Assembly: GCF_009711135.1 (NCBI RefSeq) | Contig: NZ_WMIC01000002.1 | Coordinates: forward strand, 62,001 to 126,000 | From: Flavobacterium sp. LC2016-01 | Lineage (GTDB): Bacteria > Bacteroidota > Bacteroidia > Flavobacteriales > Flavobacteriaceae | Direction: 5' to 3' | Length of the DNA stretch: 64,000 nt | In this document: one piece after another, positions 41,385-51,480 of the stretch | Numbering within the stretch: position 1 is the stretch's first letter | Layout: every line of letters starts with the position of its first letter | Translations under genes and position numbers: made by a program | The notes under the pieces: model-generated | What the model was told of the DNA's origin: nothing | The model's input: only the letters and a program-made list of their open reading frames with translations | The model's database searches: none

Positions 41385-44255
41385 ATGAAATTGATAAAAT
41401 CATATTTTATTATTACTTTTTTTACATTATTCACAATCAGTTTTTTTGGGCAAGTTAAAAACATTGGACTGCCTGATGTAAGAAATTACAAGCGAAACGA
41501 ATATAAAGGAGGAACACAAAACTGGAATATTGGACAGGATAAGAATGGAAACCTTTATTTTGCTAACAACAATGGTCTTTTACAGTTTGACGGTTCTTCA
41601 TGGAGAAAATATCCTCTTCCTAATTTAACTTCTGTACGATGTTTAAAAATTGCCAATGACGGAAAAATTTTTGTGGGCGGTTATAATGAGTTTGGCTACT
41701 TTAAGCCAAATGAAAAAGGAAGACTTCAATACACATCACTATCTAAACAAGTAGACAAAAACAAAATCAAAATAATCGACTTTATCTGGAAAATTCACAC
41801 ATTTGAGAATCAGGTAATTTTTCAATCTTTTGCGAGAGCTTATATCTTTAAGAATAACAAACTGACAATTTTAAAAGCTCCTAAACGATTTCAATTTTCT
41901 TTTGTAGTAAACAATAAGCTTTATTTTCAAGACATTGAAAAAGGAATATTAGAATACAAAAATGGCAAACTTTATTCATTGCCAAACACAACAAGTTTTA
42001 ACAATACTGAAATTTGGGCCATGTATAGCCTGGCAAAAGACAAAATTTTAGTTATAACACTAGAAAAAGGCTTATTTATTTATGAAAACCAAACCGTAAA
42101 ACCTTGGAATACCGAAGCGAATAATTTTGTCAAAAAAAACAACTCATTGGGCGGTGTTACAATCAACAACAACTTCATCGTTTTAAATTCAGTTTTGGAC
42201 GGAATTGCAATCTGCGATTATAATGGAAAAATAATTCAGCATTTAAATCGAAAGAAAGGTCTGCAGAATAATACCGTTTTAACTTCTTTTATAGACAATA
42301 AAAACAACCTTTGGCTTGGTCTTGATAATGGTATCGCATTCGTAAATGAAGGCTCTCCTTTTACTTATTTTGGTTTCAGTTATGACATCAGTACGGTTTA
42401 TGCATCTGTGATCCATCAAGGGAATTTATATGTAGCAACAAATCAAGGTGTATTCTATCATGCATGGAACAACAGCTTTAAAGAGGATACATTTAAACTT
42501 GTTGAAGGAACAACCGCACAATCCTGGAATGTTCAGGTAATTGACAATGAATTAATTTGTTCGAATAACCGCGGTGCGTTAGTAATTTCAGGAGGAAGAG
42601 TCACTAATACCATAGACTCAAAAGGGTATTTTGGTTTTAAAAGCATTCCAAATCATCCGGGCTTTTTTATTGGCTCAAATTATGACGGTTTTGCCATTTT
42701 CCAAAAAACAGCAAATGGCTTAGTTCATAAAAATCAAGTAATTGGATTTGATAAGTCTTCAAATAGTTTTGAGCTCGATGGCTCTTATTTGTGGCTTAAA
42801 AAAGACGAATCGATTTACCGAATGTCATTAAGCAGTGATTTAACACGATTCTCTTCAATCAAAAAAATTGATCGACTCACATCGCAGTACAAAAACATTG
42901 GAAGTATTCAGAAAATCGATAATCAATTGTATTTTCAAACAAATAATCATTTTTATAAATATTCTAAAGAACAGGATTTGTTTTATGAAGACAAAAACAT
43001 GTCTAAATTATTCAAAAACATTCCAATAATTAATAGTCTAACCGAAGATTCTCAGTCTAATTTATGGTATGCTTTTGATGAGTCTCTTGGTGTATTGATG
43101 AAAAAAAACAATTATTACACTAATATTGTTGCCCCATTCTCAAATTTGACCGGGAATCTAGTAAGCAGTTATTTATCTGTTAACACAATTGATTCGAACA
43201 ACATTTTTATTGGATTAACAGACGGATTAGCGCATTACGATCCAGAATTGCTTAATAATTTTGTTACCAAACCAAAAGCTTTTATCCGAAGTTTTTCATT
43301 TCCTGGCGACACCATTATCTTAGGAAATAATCAGAATAAAATTGAAAACATCCGAATTCCATATTCTTCAAATCACGTGCGTTTCACATTTTCATCTCCA
43401 ACATATGAAAATTTAGAAAATGTTGAATTCTCGTACCAATTAGAGCCTTTTGATGATAAATGGAGCAATTGGTCAAACATTTCTATAAAAGAATACACCA
43501 ACCTGCGAGAGGGAGAATATACAATGAAAGTAAAAGTAAGAAACAGTTACGGGATTCAATCTGAGCCGTCAACAATATCATTTACTGTTTCTCCGCCTTG
43601 GTACCGACATTTCTTGGCATTAATGATTTACTTTATTTTTATCATTATTGCTATTTATGTGATTTCTGACAGAATAAAAATGAAGATCAGAAAAAACAAA
43701 TATTACGAAACAATCGAACAAAGAAGATTATATCTTGAAAAAGAATCTAGAATCAGACAAGAACAATACGATCTTGAAAAAGAAATTGAAAAACTAAAGA
43801 ATGACAAACTTCAGATTAAAATCTTAGCAAAAGACAAAGAACTAGTAAACAATTCCTTACAAGTTGTAAAGAAAAATAAAATCCTAAATGGAATTATTCA
43901 CAAATTAAAAGAAATTGACGTTGAAGCACTAGATGATTCTACCAAGTTTCAAGTCAGCAAACTTAACAAGAGTATTGTAAAAGAAGTAAATACAGATAAA
44001 AGCTGGAAAGATTTAGAAAAACACATTAAAAACGTTCATTTCGAATTTCTAAAAAGATTAAAAGAAAAATATCCAATGATTTCACCACGCGAGCTTGATT
44101 TATCGACTTATTTATTGATGAATATGTCTACAAAAGAAATCGCAGAAATTATGAATATTTCAACTGGAGGAGTTGAATTAGCCCGATACCGTCTAAGAAA
44201 AAAACTCGGACTAAATAAAAAAGAAAATTTAATAGGATTCCTAATGAGCATCTAA
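41385..44255 (+). CDS. SusR-like membrane regulator: beta-propeller sensor with LuxR-type HTH
   Basis: 956 residues. Signal peptide, then a long periplasmic beta-propeller with repeats such as GQDKNGNLYFANNNGLLQFDG and NNLWLGLDNGIAF, a Y_Y_Y domain (about 660-735, FSYQLEPFDDKWSNWS), one membrane helix (about 742-762), a coiled coil, and a C-terminal helix-turn-helix (about 893-956, ISPRELDLSTYLLMNMSTKEIAEIMN). There is no histidine kinase or receiver domain, so it differs from hybrid two-component PUL regulators and resembles SusR. It likely binds a glucan oligosaccharide in the periplasm and activates the divergent susC operon. Confidence 0.93.
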   Translation: MKLIKSYFIITFFTLFTISFFGQVKNIGLPDVRNYKRNEYKGGTQNWNIGQDKNGNLYFANNNGLLQFDGSSWRKYPLPNLTSVRCLKIANDGKIFVGGYNEFGYFKPNEKGRLQYTSLSKQVDKNKIKIIDFIWKIHTFENQVIFQSFARAYIFKNNKLTILKAPKRFQFSFVVNNKLYFQDIEKGILEYKNGKLYSLPNTTSFNNTEIWAMYSLAKDKILVITLEKGLFIYENQTVKPWNTEANNFVKKNNSLGGVTINNNFIVLNSVLDGIAICDYNGKIIQHLNRKKGLQNNTVLTSFIDNKNNLWLGLDNGIAFVNEGSPFTYFGFSYDISTVYASVIHQGNLYVATNQGVFYHAWNNSFKEDTFKLVEGTTAQSWNVQVIDNELICSNNRGALVISGGRVTNTIDSKGYFGFKSIPNHPGFFIGSNYDGFAIFQKTANGLVHKNQVIGFDKSSNSFELDGSYLWLKKDESIYRMSLSSDLTRFSSIKKIDRLTSQYKNIGSIQKIDNQLYFQTNNHFYKYSKEQDLFYEDKNMSKLFKNIPIINSLTEDSQSNLWYAFDESLGVLMKKNNYYTNIVAPFSNLTGNLVSSYLSVNTIDSNNIFIGLTDGLAHYDPELLNNFVTKPKAFIRSFSFPGDTIILGNNQNKIENIRIPYSSNHVRFTFSSPTYENLENVEFSYQLEPFDDKWSNWSNISIKEYTNLREGEYTMKVKVRNSYGIQSEPSTISFTVSPPWYRHFLALMIYFIFIIIAIYVISDRIKMKIRKNKYYETIEQRRLYLEKESRIRQEQYDLEKEIEKLKNDKLQIKILAKDKELVNNSLQVVKKNKILNGIIHKLKEIDVEALDDSTKFQVSKLNKSIVKEVNTDKSWKDLEKHIKNVHFEFLKRLKEKYPMISPRELDLSTYLLMNMSTKEIAEIMNISTGGVELARYRLRKKLGLNKKENLIGFLMSI

Positions 44256-44265
44256 ATAAAATAGA

Positions 44266-44300
44266 AAAGCCATTCGTTGTTGCGAATGGCTTTCTTTTTA
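44266..44300. terminator. Bidirectional terminator between PUL regulator and murF
   Basis: AAAGCCATTCG (44266-44276) pairs with CGAATGGCTTT (44283-44293), 11 bp with a 6-base loop, A-rich on one side and T-rich on the other. Serves both convergent genes. Confidence 0.9.
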
Positions 44301-45584
44301 TGAGATATATTCCAAGGTTCGTTCTAAAGCCATTCCTCTGGAACCTTTAATTAGAATTGTATTATTGTCAAAATGAAGATTTTTTAAATAAGTAGAAAAA
44401 TCATCAAATGTTTCAAAAAACTGAAGTTTGTCGTTTGAAATTTTGTTTTCATAAAACATCTTTCCTATCAAATAACAAACCGCTTCACTTTGATTTGATA
44501 GCGATTCGATGATAATTTTATGCTCTTGCGGGCTTTCTGCACCTAATTCAAACATATCGCCCAAAATCATTATTTTGTTCTGATTATCCAACTGCAAAAA
44601 ATTAGCAATTGCAACTGCCATACTGCTAGGATTAGCATTATAAGCATCTAAAATAATTTGATTTGAACCTTTTTTTAATAATTGAGATCGATTGTTCTCT
44701 GGAATGTAATTCTCAATTGCTTCTTTAACTGCTTCATCAGCCACTTTAAAATAACGGCCAATAGAAACTGCTGCATTTATGTTATTCGAATTGTATAATC
44801 CTATTAAATGCGATTCAACACTAAAATTTTCATAGTCAATCACAACAAAAGGATTTGCTTCAATCTTTTTGATATTTAGATCTCCTTCTTTATTATTTAA
44901 CCCAAAAGAAAATGACTTTATTCCAGCAGATTTTTCAATCTGAATTGAATCATCAAGATTTACAAATGCTGTTTTATCATTTTTTGCCAAATATTGATAC
45001 ATTTCACTTTTGCCTTGAATTACGCCTTCAACGCCGCCAAATCCTTCTAAATGCGCTTTCCCAAAATTGGTAATATAGCCATAATCCGGCTGTGCAATGT
45101 CGCATAAAAATTCAATCTCTTTTTTATGATTTGCACCCATTTCAACAATTCCAATTTCTGTTTCTTTAGTAAAAGAAAGCAAAGTTAAAGGAACACCAAT
45201 ATGATTGTTTAAATTTCCAACAGTAGCCTTTGTTTTGTATTTCTTAGAAAGAACCACATTGATAAGCTCTTTGGTTGTCGTTTTTCCATTGCTTCCTGTC
45301 AACGCTACGATAGGCAATTTTAAATAAGCACGATGAAATTTAGCTAATTCCTGCAATGCTTCTAAACTGTTTTTAACCAAAATAGTCCTGTCGTCAATAA
45401 AATAGGATTCATTGTCTATAACAACGAATAATGCTCCTAATTTCAATGCTTCTTCCGCAAAAGTATTAGCATCAAAATTCTCTCCTTTAATAGCAAAAAA
45501 CATAGAATCCTTTTCAATCTTTCTTGTATCAATTGAAACTGATTTACATTGTAAAAACAGATTATGAATGTCTTGGATATTCAT
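44298..45584 (-). CDS. murF: UDP-N-acetylmuramoyl-tripeptide--D-alanyl-D-alanine ligase
   Basis: 428 residues. Adds D-Ala-D-Ala to the peptidoglycan precursor using ATP, in the cytoplasm. The ATP loop TGSNGKTTTKEL (about 97-108), GNLNNHIGVPLTLL and EMGANHKKEI mark the Mur ligase family; DAYNANPSSM is the C-terminal signature of MurF. It lies downstream of gldJ, separated by a hairpin. Confidence 0.96.
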   Translation of the reverse strand: MNIQDIHNLFLQCKSVSIDTRKIEKDSMFFAIKGENFDANTFAEEALKLGALFVVIDNESYFIDDRTILVKNSLEALQELAKFHRAYLKLPIVALTGSNGKTTTKELINVVLSKKYKTKATVGNLNNHIGVPLTLLSFTKETEIGIVEMGANHKKEIEFLCDIAQPDYGYITNFGKAHLEGFGGVEGVIQGKSEMYQYLAKNDKTAFVNLDDSIQIEKSAGIKSFSFGLNNKEGDLNIKKIEANPFVVIDYENFSVESHLIGLYNSNNINAAVSIGRYFKVADEAVKEAIENYIPENNRSQLLKKGSNQIILDAYNANPSSMAVAIANFLQLDNQNKIMILGDMFELGAESPQEHKIIIESLSNQSEAVCYLIGKMFYENKISNDKLQFFETFDDFSTYLKNLHFDNNTILIKGSRGMALERTLEYIS

Positions 45585-45627
45585 TTATATATTTTTTAAT
45601 AGATGATAAAAGTAGAAAAAAAACAAT

Positions 45628-45680
45628 AAAAAAATTCCAAATTCCAAACTGAATATCAGCTTTTGGAATTTGGAATTTTT
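45628..45680 (-). terminator. AATTCCAAATTCCAAA hairpin after gldJ
   Basis: Arms at 45628-45647 and 45662-45680 are complementary over about 19 positions and consist of AATTCCAAATTCCAAA words like the hairpins at 1114 and 7801. The minus-strand 3' side ends in T-rich sequence, consistent with a gldJ terminator. Confidence 0.7.
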
Positions 45681-45700
45681 TATATTGGAATTTCTAAATC

Positions 45701-47392
45701 TTAATTCCTTGGTGATTTTCTTCTTTCAGTTTTAGATCCTACTCTTGACATTGCACATCTGAAACCAATGTAATCAGTTGCCATATCTTGAGGAAAATAT
45801 CTTCTTTGAGCTGGATCTAACCAGTAAGCTCTGTCTCTCCAAGAACCTCCTTTATAAACTCTTACTTTATCATCGATTAAAGTAGTACGTTTACTAGAGC
45901 TATCATATTTTCTTACCATTTTTCCTAAACTGTCAGTTGTGATATTGTGTTTAGGAGAATTGTACATCGCCTGATCTGTTTTTGGCCCAGACTCTGAATC
46001 TCCGAAGTCAAAATATCTAGAAGATTGTTTATCACCATCTCTGTAGTTGATATTATCACTTGTACTGAAGTTTGTTCTCAAATATGTTTCTTGTTCATCA
46101 ACTGGAACCTGAGCAATTTCTCCTGGAAGATTTCTTGCTACAACTTTACCGTTGCTTAAAGTATCGTATTTAATGTTAGAAGTTGAAACGATTTCAATTT
46201 TACCATCTTTGCCAATTTTGTTTTTAGCATAAAGGTTACCTCTAAAGTAGTTGAAGTCATTTGCTTCGTTATCAATAATAGGTCTGTAAACATCGGCTAC
46301 CCATTCTGCAACGTTACCTGCCATATCATACAAACCAAAATCGTTTGCAGCATAGCTTTTTACTTTATTAGTAATATCAGCTCCGTCATCAGACCAACCT
46401 GCAATTCCACCGTAATCACCGTTTCCTTGTTTAAAGTTAGCCAATTGATCACCTCTGTTTTTACGTTTTGCTGAACGTGTATAATCTCCAGACCAAGGAT
46501 ATTTCTTTTGTCCTTTGTAAATGTTGTATTCTCTTTGTCCAACATCAGCAGCAGCTGCATACTCCCATTCTGCTTCAGTAGGAAGTCTGTACTCTGGCAA
46601 AATAACTCCTGAAGAACGTTGTGCATACACATTTTTCTCTTCTGGAACTACTCCATCTTTTCCTGCTTTTGCTCTTCTTCCGCTAGGATTTTTCTTCAAT
46701 ACGATTTCTTCACTACCTCCGTACTGTGTAGAAGGTGAAGCTAAATAAGCCTCCGTATTAAACAAACTTTCAGCACTAACATCGTTAGTTTTAGCACCTT
46801 TTTTGATGTATCCGTCTTTTTCTAAAACAGCTTCGTTTACACGGTCTGTTCTCCATTTACTGAATTCAACAGCCTGAATCCAATTTACACCAACTACAGG
46901 ATAGTCAGCATATGAAGGATGTCTTAAGTAGTTGTTAGTCATCGTTTCGTTGTATCCTAAACGATTTCTCCATACTAATGTATCAGGTGATGCTCCTGTG
47001 TAAATGTTTTTGTAATTTTCTTCTGTCGGAGGGAAAACTTTTTTCAACCACTCTAGGTATTCTAAGTACATACCATTAGTAACTTCGGTTTCATCCATAT
47101 AGAATGACTGAACGTGTTGTTGAGTTGGTGTGTTATTCCAATCGTGCATAACATCATCCTGTACTTTACCCATAGTAAATGTACCTCCTTCAACAAAAAC
47201 TAAACCAGGACCAGCCTGTTGTTTTTTTCCTGCATTTCTAGCAGCCGTTCCATTCTGACTATCTACATCCCAACCAGTCGCTCGAGAAGCGTGAGAGGAA
47301 CTCGATTTTTTGCTACAACTAGCCGTGCCCAACATCAATACCATTGACATCATTAATTGCAGGACTACAATTTTGTTTACTTTCATACTCAT
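45701..47392 (-). CDS. gldJ: Gliding motility lipoprotein GldJ
   Basis: 563 residues, lipobox Cys26 (LGTASC) followed by basic KKSSSS, not an acidic surface signal, so it should stay on the periplasmic face. The body is a formylglycine-generating-enzyme/SUMF1-like fold (GLVFVEGGTFTMG, MDETEVTNGMYLEYLEW, RLPTEAEWEYAA, GGSWRDRAYWLDP, IGFRCAMS). GldJ is needed for gliding and type IX secretion and stabilises the GldK-containing ring complex. It is divergent from porU, as in F. johnsoniae. Confidence 0.96.
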   Translation of the reverse strand: MSMKVNKIVVLQLMMSMVLMLGTASCSKKSSSSHASRATGWDVDSQNGTAARNAGKKQQAGPGLVFVEGGTFTMGKVQDDVMHDWNNTPTQQHVQSFYMDETEVTNGMYLEYLEWLKKVFPPTEENYKNIYTGASPDTLVWRNRLGYNETMTNNYLRHPSYADYPVVGVNWIQAVEFSKWRTDRVNEAVLEKDGYIKKGAKTNDVSAESLFNTEAYLASPSTQYGGSEEIVLKKNPSGRRAKAGKDGVVPEEKNVYAQRSSGVILPEYRLPTEAEWEYAAAADVGQREYNIYKGQKKYPWSGDYTRSAKRKNRGDQLANFKQGNGDYGGIAGWSDDGADITNKVKSYAANDFGLYDMAGNVAEWVADVYRPIIDNEANDFNYFRGNLYAKNKIGKDGKIEIVSTSNIKYDTLSNGKVVARNLPGEIAQVPVDEQETYLRTNFSTSDNINYRDGDKQSSRYFDFGDSESGPKTDQAMYNSPKHNITTDSLGKMVRKYDSSSKRTTLIDDKVRVYKGGSWRDRAYWLDPAQRRYFPQDMATDYIGFRCAMSRVGSKTERRKSPRN

Positions 47393-47601
47393 TCTTAGGT
47401 GATAAATTTAGGTGCTGCAATATAATAATTAACATTTAATTAGCAACATCTGTTCTAATAATTTTATTTAGCTGTTTTTTTTTACCAGAAAATAACCTAT
47501 AGTTACGAACGCAAAAATATACTTTTTATTATTACTATAACATTAAATACTATATTTTTACTTACTAAAATATTTTGTAAATAATTTCGTTTTTTTGAGC
47601 T

Positions 47602-50600
47602 ATGAAACAAACCTTAATTTTATGTCTTTTTTTAATTCCGATTCTTGGTTTTTCCCAGATAAATGGGAGCTTAACAATAGATTGGCAAGGCAAAAAAGAA
47701 ATGAGTTTTGGTGATTTCAAAACTGTGATCCCTTATTTTTCAGGAAACGGTTTTCGATATGATACTACTAAAAAAAGTATAACACTGCTTCTTAATTTAA
47801 GCGAATCGAACTACTCGGCAAACACTTCGGTTCAATTATCAAACATTATTTACGAAGCAATTTCAGTGAATGACATTGGTGATTTAGCTCCTGAAAACAT
47901 CCCTGAAAAACCAAATGAAACGTTAAAAACGACTTCTTCAAGAGACCAAAGGCAAATTTTTCTTTCACTTTCACCAATTATTAGAGAAGGAAACAGCTTT
48001 AAACGAATCAGGTCTTGTTCATATTCTTCAATCGGGACAACATCAAAAACGAGCAATACTTTTTCTGCTCAAAAAACAAATATTATATCGAATTCTGTTT
48101 TAGCATCAGGAGATTGGTATCGTTTTTATGTTGAAAAATCTGGCGTTTATAAAATATCAAAATCATTTTTGCAAAGTTTGGGTTTTGATCCAAGTAAAAC
48201 AGATCCAAGACGAATTAAAATTTATGGAAACGGAGGTCGAATGCTTCCTTTGGCCAACAGTACTTATTATCCAAATGACTTAACCGAAAACGCAATTCAG
48301 ATTATTGGAGAAACAGACGGCATCTTCAACAATGAAGATTATATTCTTTTTTATGCCGAAGGAGTTGACAACTGGAATACTGAGAGCCAAACCAATCTTA
48401 ATTTATTTGATTCAAAATCTTATTATTACATCACAACTGAAGGCAGCAACGGAAAACGAATTCCGAACCTAAATCAGCCATCTGGAAACAGCACCTTAGA
48501 ATTGAACACGTTTGATGACTATCAATACCACGAAATTGACCAAACTAATATTGCGCATTTAGGCCGTCAATGGTTTGGAGAATCATTTGACATTAATCAA
48601 GAGCAGGAATTTACTTTTGCATTTCCAAATTTAGACGCCTCAGTTCCTGCAAAAATAGAAGTCGTTGGCGCTTCTGCTGCCTTTACTCCTACTTCGTTTG
48701 CAGTAAGCGCAAATGGACAAAGTATTGGAAACATCAATTTCAACACACTAGTTTCTAGTTCAGATATTAAATTTTATACGGGTAAATTACCTGCAAATAC
48801 AACTTTTACAGGTTCCGAAAGCGTAAAAATAAAACTTACCTATAATAATAATGGTGTACCGGGATCAAAAGGATATCTCGATTACATTAATATAATTGCA
48901 AAAAGAAAACTGCTAGGAACTGGAAAACAATTTAAGTTTCAATATGATTTGGCCGGCTCTACACCCGGAATCGTAAATTACACCGTTGGAAACGCTGCCG
49001 GAATATCTCAAATTTGGGACATTACCGACATATATAATGTCTCTAAAATCGAAAATTCAAATCAAGCCTCTTTTAGTTTTAAAGCATCGCTTGGAGAAAT
49101 CAGAAAATATATCGCTATTGATGCTTCCGATTATTTTACACCTTTAAAAGAAAGCCAGTCAAAAGTTACCAATCAAAATTTAAAAGGAACTCTTTTCAAA
49201 AATACACAAAACAGCTTTCAAGATATTGACTATGTCATTATTTCGCCAAAATCTTTAGTTTCGCAGGCTGAAAAACTAGCTGCTTTTCACAGAAGTTATT
49301 CTAATTTAAGTGTAAAAGTAATTGCTTTAGAAAATATCTATCAGGAATTTTCATCAGGAAAACAAGATATTGCGGCCATCAGAAACTGTATCCGATATAT
49401 TTATGAAAACGCATCTTCGACTGACAAAAGAATTAAATATGTAAACTTATTTGGAGATGCTTCCTATGATTATAAAGATAGAATTTCAAATAATACCAAT
49501 ATTGTACCTATATATCATTCCTTAATTAGCAACACTACAGGCGAAGCTGCATTTGCATCTGATGATTTTTATGGATTAATGGATGCCGATGAAGGAAATG
49601 TGACTAATTTCTTTGGCGGAATTGACATTGCAACAGGCAGAATGCTCGTTTCTGACAATGCACAAGCCAATGAAATGGTAAATAAGATTTTAGAATATCA
49701 CGACACTAAATCATACGGAAATTGGAGAAACAATTTTGTATTAATAAGTGATGATTCTGACCAAAGTTCTGACGCGACACTTCAATCTCGTCAAAATGCT
49801 TTGGCAGATATAATCGCAACTCAAAAACCTTTTTTCAATATCGACAAAATCATTTTAGACTCTTATACTCAGGAAGCTTCTGCAGGCGGATCGAGATATC
49901 CAAAAGCCCGAACTGATTTGTTTAATGCTTTTGAAAAAGGTGCTTTAGTTTTCAATTATTTAGGACACGGCGGTGAAGACGGATTAGCAAGTGAAAGAAT
50001 TTGGGAGAAATCAGACGGCCAAAATCTTAATAACCAATACAAATATCCTTTATTTATTACAATTACCTGCGAATTTTCAAGATTCGACGACCCAACAAGG
50101 CCAACAGCCGGAGAATATACCTATTGGAATCCAAAAGGTGGCGCAATCTCAATGTTGACAACAATTCGCTCTATTGGTCAGTTTAACGCAGAAAATTTCA
50201 ACGACAGTCTGAGCAAAAATTTATTTTCTTACGGATCAAATCAATATACAACCATTGCCGAAGCGCTTCGAATTTCAAAAAACGAAAATCCGAGTTCTTC
50301 GAGCAACGTCATTTTTTATATTGGCGATCCGGCAATAATGCTAGCCATTCCAAAACCGCGAATCAACTTAACAAAAGTAAATGACATTGTAATTTCTCAG
50401 GCCATTCCTGATTTAAAATCACTTTCAAAAATTAAAATTTCCGGCGAAATAACCGATGAAAACAACACGCTTTTAAGCAATTACAATGGTGAAATCGCAA
50501 CCGCCATTTTCGATAAACTGATTACAGCATCTACCCTAAACAATGACGGATTCAGTCCTGCAATGTCTTTTAAAACTTTAGGCGAAACCATTTTCAGAGG

Positions 50601-51438
50601 CAACGCTTCAGTCACTAACGGCCAATTTGAATTTAGTTTTGTTGTTCCAAGAGATATTCGAATTGCGGTTGATTATGGCCGAATCAGTTTTTATTCAAAG
50701 AAAAATCAAGGATTAGAAAATCAGTCTGGCTATAACACTGCCATAAAAATAGGAGGCATAAACGAAAATGCGCCTCAGGACAATATTAGCCCAAAAGTGA
50801 AGTTATATATGAATGATGAAACATTCGTTTCGGGCGGTATAACAAATGATTCACCATTCCTTTTAGCTTTTCTTGAAGATGAAAACGGAATTAATACAGC
50901 AAGCGGAATTGGACATGATATTGTTGCAATATTAGATGGAGATGTCAGCAATCCGTACATTTTGAATGATTATTATCAGACAAAATTAGACGATTATACA
51001 AATGGAAATTTACGCTTTCCGCTTCGAAATTTAAAAGCCGGACTGCACACGATAAGTTTTACGGCATGGGATGTTTACAATAATCCTGTGACTAGCGAAA
51101 TACAATTTATTGTTGTTGGAGATGAATCATTATCTTTAACCCACGTTCTTAATTACCCAAATCCGTTTTCAACTTACACACAATTTTGGTTTTCACACAA
51201 CAGACCTTATGAACCATTAGAAGTTCAGGTACAAGTTATGACTATTACAGGAAAAGTAGTCTGGACAACAAACCGAATTATTACGACTGAAGGGTTCCTG
51301 TCAAGAGAAATATCTTGGGACGGAAAAGACGATTATGGAGATCGGATAGGTAAAGGAGTTTATATTTACAAACTGACTGTCAAGTCAAATTTGACAAATA
51401 AAAAAGCAGAAAAATACGAAAAGCTTGTCATTTTATAA
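47602..51438 (+). CDS. porU: Type IX secretion sortase PorU (C25 peptidase family)
   Basis: 1278 residues with a signal peptide. The gingipain-type caspase-hemoglobinase fold shows candidate catalytic His789 (NYLGHGGEDG) and Cys823 (ITITCEFSRFDDP), 34 residues apart. PorU removes the C-terminal targeting domain of type IX cargo at the surface and attaches it. The end of PorU itself looks like such a domain: LNYPNPFSTYTQFWFS and GDRIGKGVYIYKL. It is followed by porV after 42 bases. Confidence 0.95.
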   Translation: MKQTLILCLFLIPILGFSQINGSLTIDWQGKKEMSFGDFKTVIPYFSGNGFRYDTTKKSITLLLNLSESNYSANTSVQLSNIIYEAISVNDIGDLAPENIPEKPNETLKTTSSRDQRQIFLSLSPIIREGNSFKRIRSCSYSSIGTTSKTSNTFSAQKTNIISNSVLASGDWYRFYVEKSGVYKISKSFLQSLGFDPSKTDPRRIKIYGNGGRMLPLANSTYYPNDLTENAIQIIGETDGIFNNEDYILFYAEGVDNWNTESQTNLNLFDSKSYYYITTEGSNGKRIPNLNQPSGNSTLELNTFDDYQYHEIDQTNIAHLGRQWFGESFDINQEQEFTFAFPNLDASVPAKIEVVGASAAFTPTSFAVSANGQSIGNINFNTLVSSSDIKFYTGKLPANTTFTGSESVKIKLTYNNNGVPGSKGYLDYINIIAKRKLLGTGKQFKFQYDLAGSTPGIVNYTVGNAAGISQIWDITDIYNVSKIENSNQASFSFKASLGEIRKYIAIDASDYFTPLKESQSKVTNQNLKGTLFKNTQNSFQDIDYVIISPKSLVSQAEKLAAFHRSYSNLSVKVIALENIYQEFSSGKQDIAAIRNCIRYIYENASSTDKRIKYVNLFGDASYDYKDRISNNTNIVPIYHSLISNTTGEAAFASDDFYGLMDADEGNVTNFFGGIDIATGRMLVSDNAQANEMVNKILEYHDTKSYGNWRNNFVLISDDSDQSSDATLQSRQNALADIIATQKPFFNIDKIILDSYTQEASAGGSRYPKARTDLFNAFEKGALVFNYLGHGGEDGLASERIWEKSDGQNLNNQYKYPLFITITCEFSRFDDPTRPTAGEYTYWNPKGGAISMLTTIRSIGQFNAENFNDSLSKNLFSYGSNQYTTIAEALRISKNENPSSSSNVIFYIGDPAIMLAIPKPRINLTKVNDIVISQAIPDLKSLSKIKISGEITDENNTLLSNYNGEIATAIFDKLITASTLNNDGFSPAMSFKTLGETIFRGNASVTNGQFEFSFVVPRDIRIAVDYGRISFYSKKNQGLENQSGYNTAIKIGGINENAPQDNISPKVKLYMNDETFVSGGITNDSPFLLAFLEDENGINTASGIGHDIVAILDGDVSNPYILNDYYQTKLDDYTNGNLRFPLRNLKAGLHTISFTAWDVYNNPVTSEIQFIVVGDESLSLTHVLNYPNPFSTYTQFWFSHNRPYEPLEVQVQVMTITGKVVWTTNRIITTEGFLSREISWDGKDDYGDRIGKGVYIYKLTVKSNLTNKKAEKYEKLVIL

Positions 51439-51480
51439 TAATATATATATTTGTACCACAAAATACCATTAAAGCCCTAA

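Noticed and set aside
23404..44255. PUL as a recently acquired mobile island
   Set aside because: No integrase, transposase, tRNA target or flanking direct repeat was seen, and base composition looks like the surroundings.
49960..50070. PorU as a gingipain-like secreted protease rather than sortase
   Set aside because: Length, the following porV gene and divergence from gldJ match the PorU locus of gliding flavobacteria.
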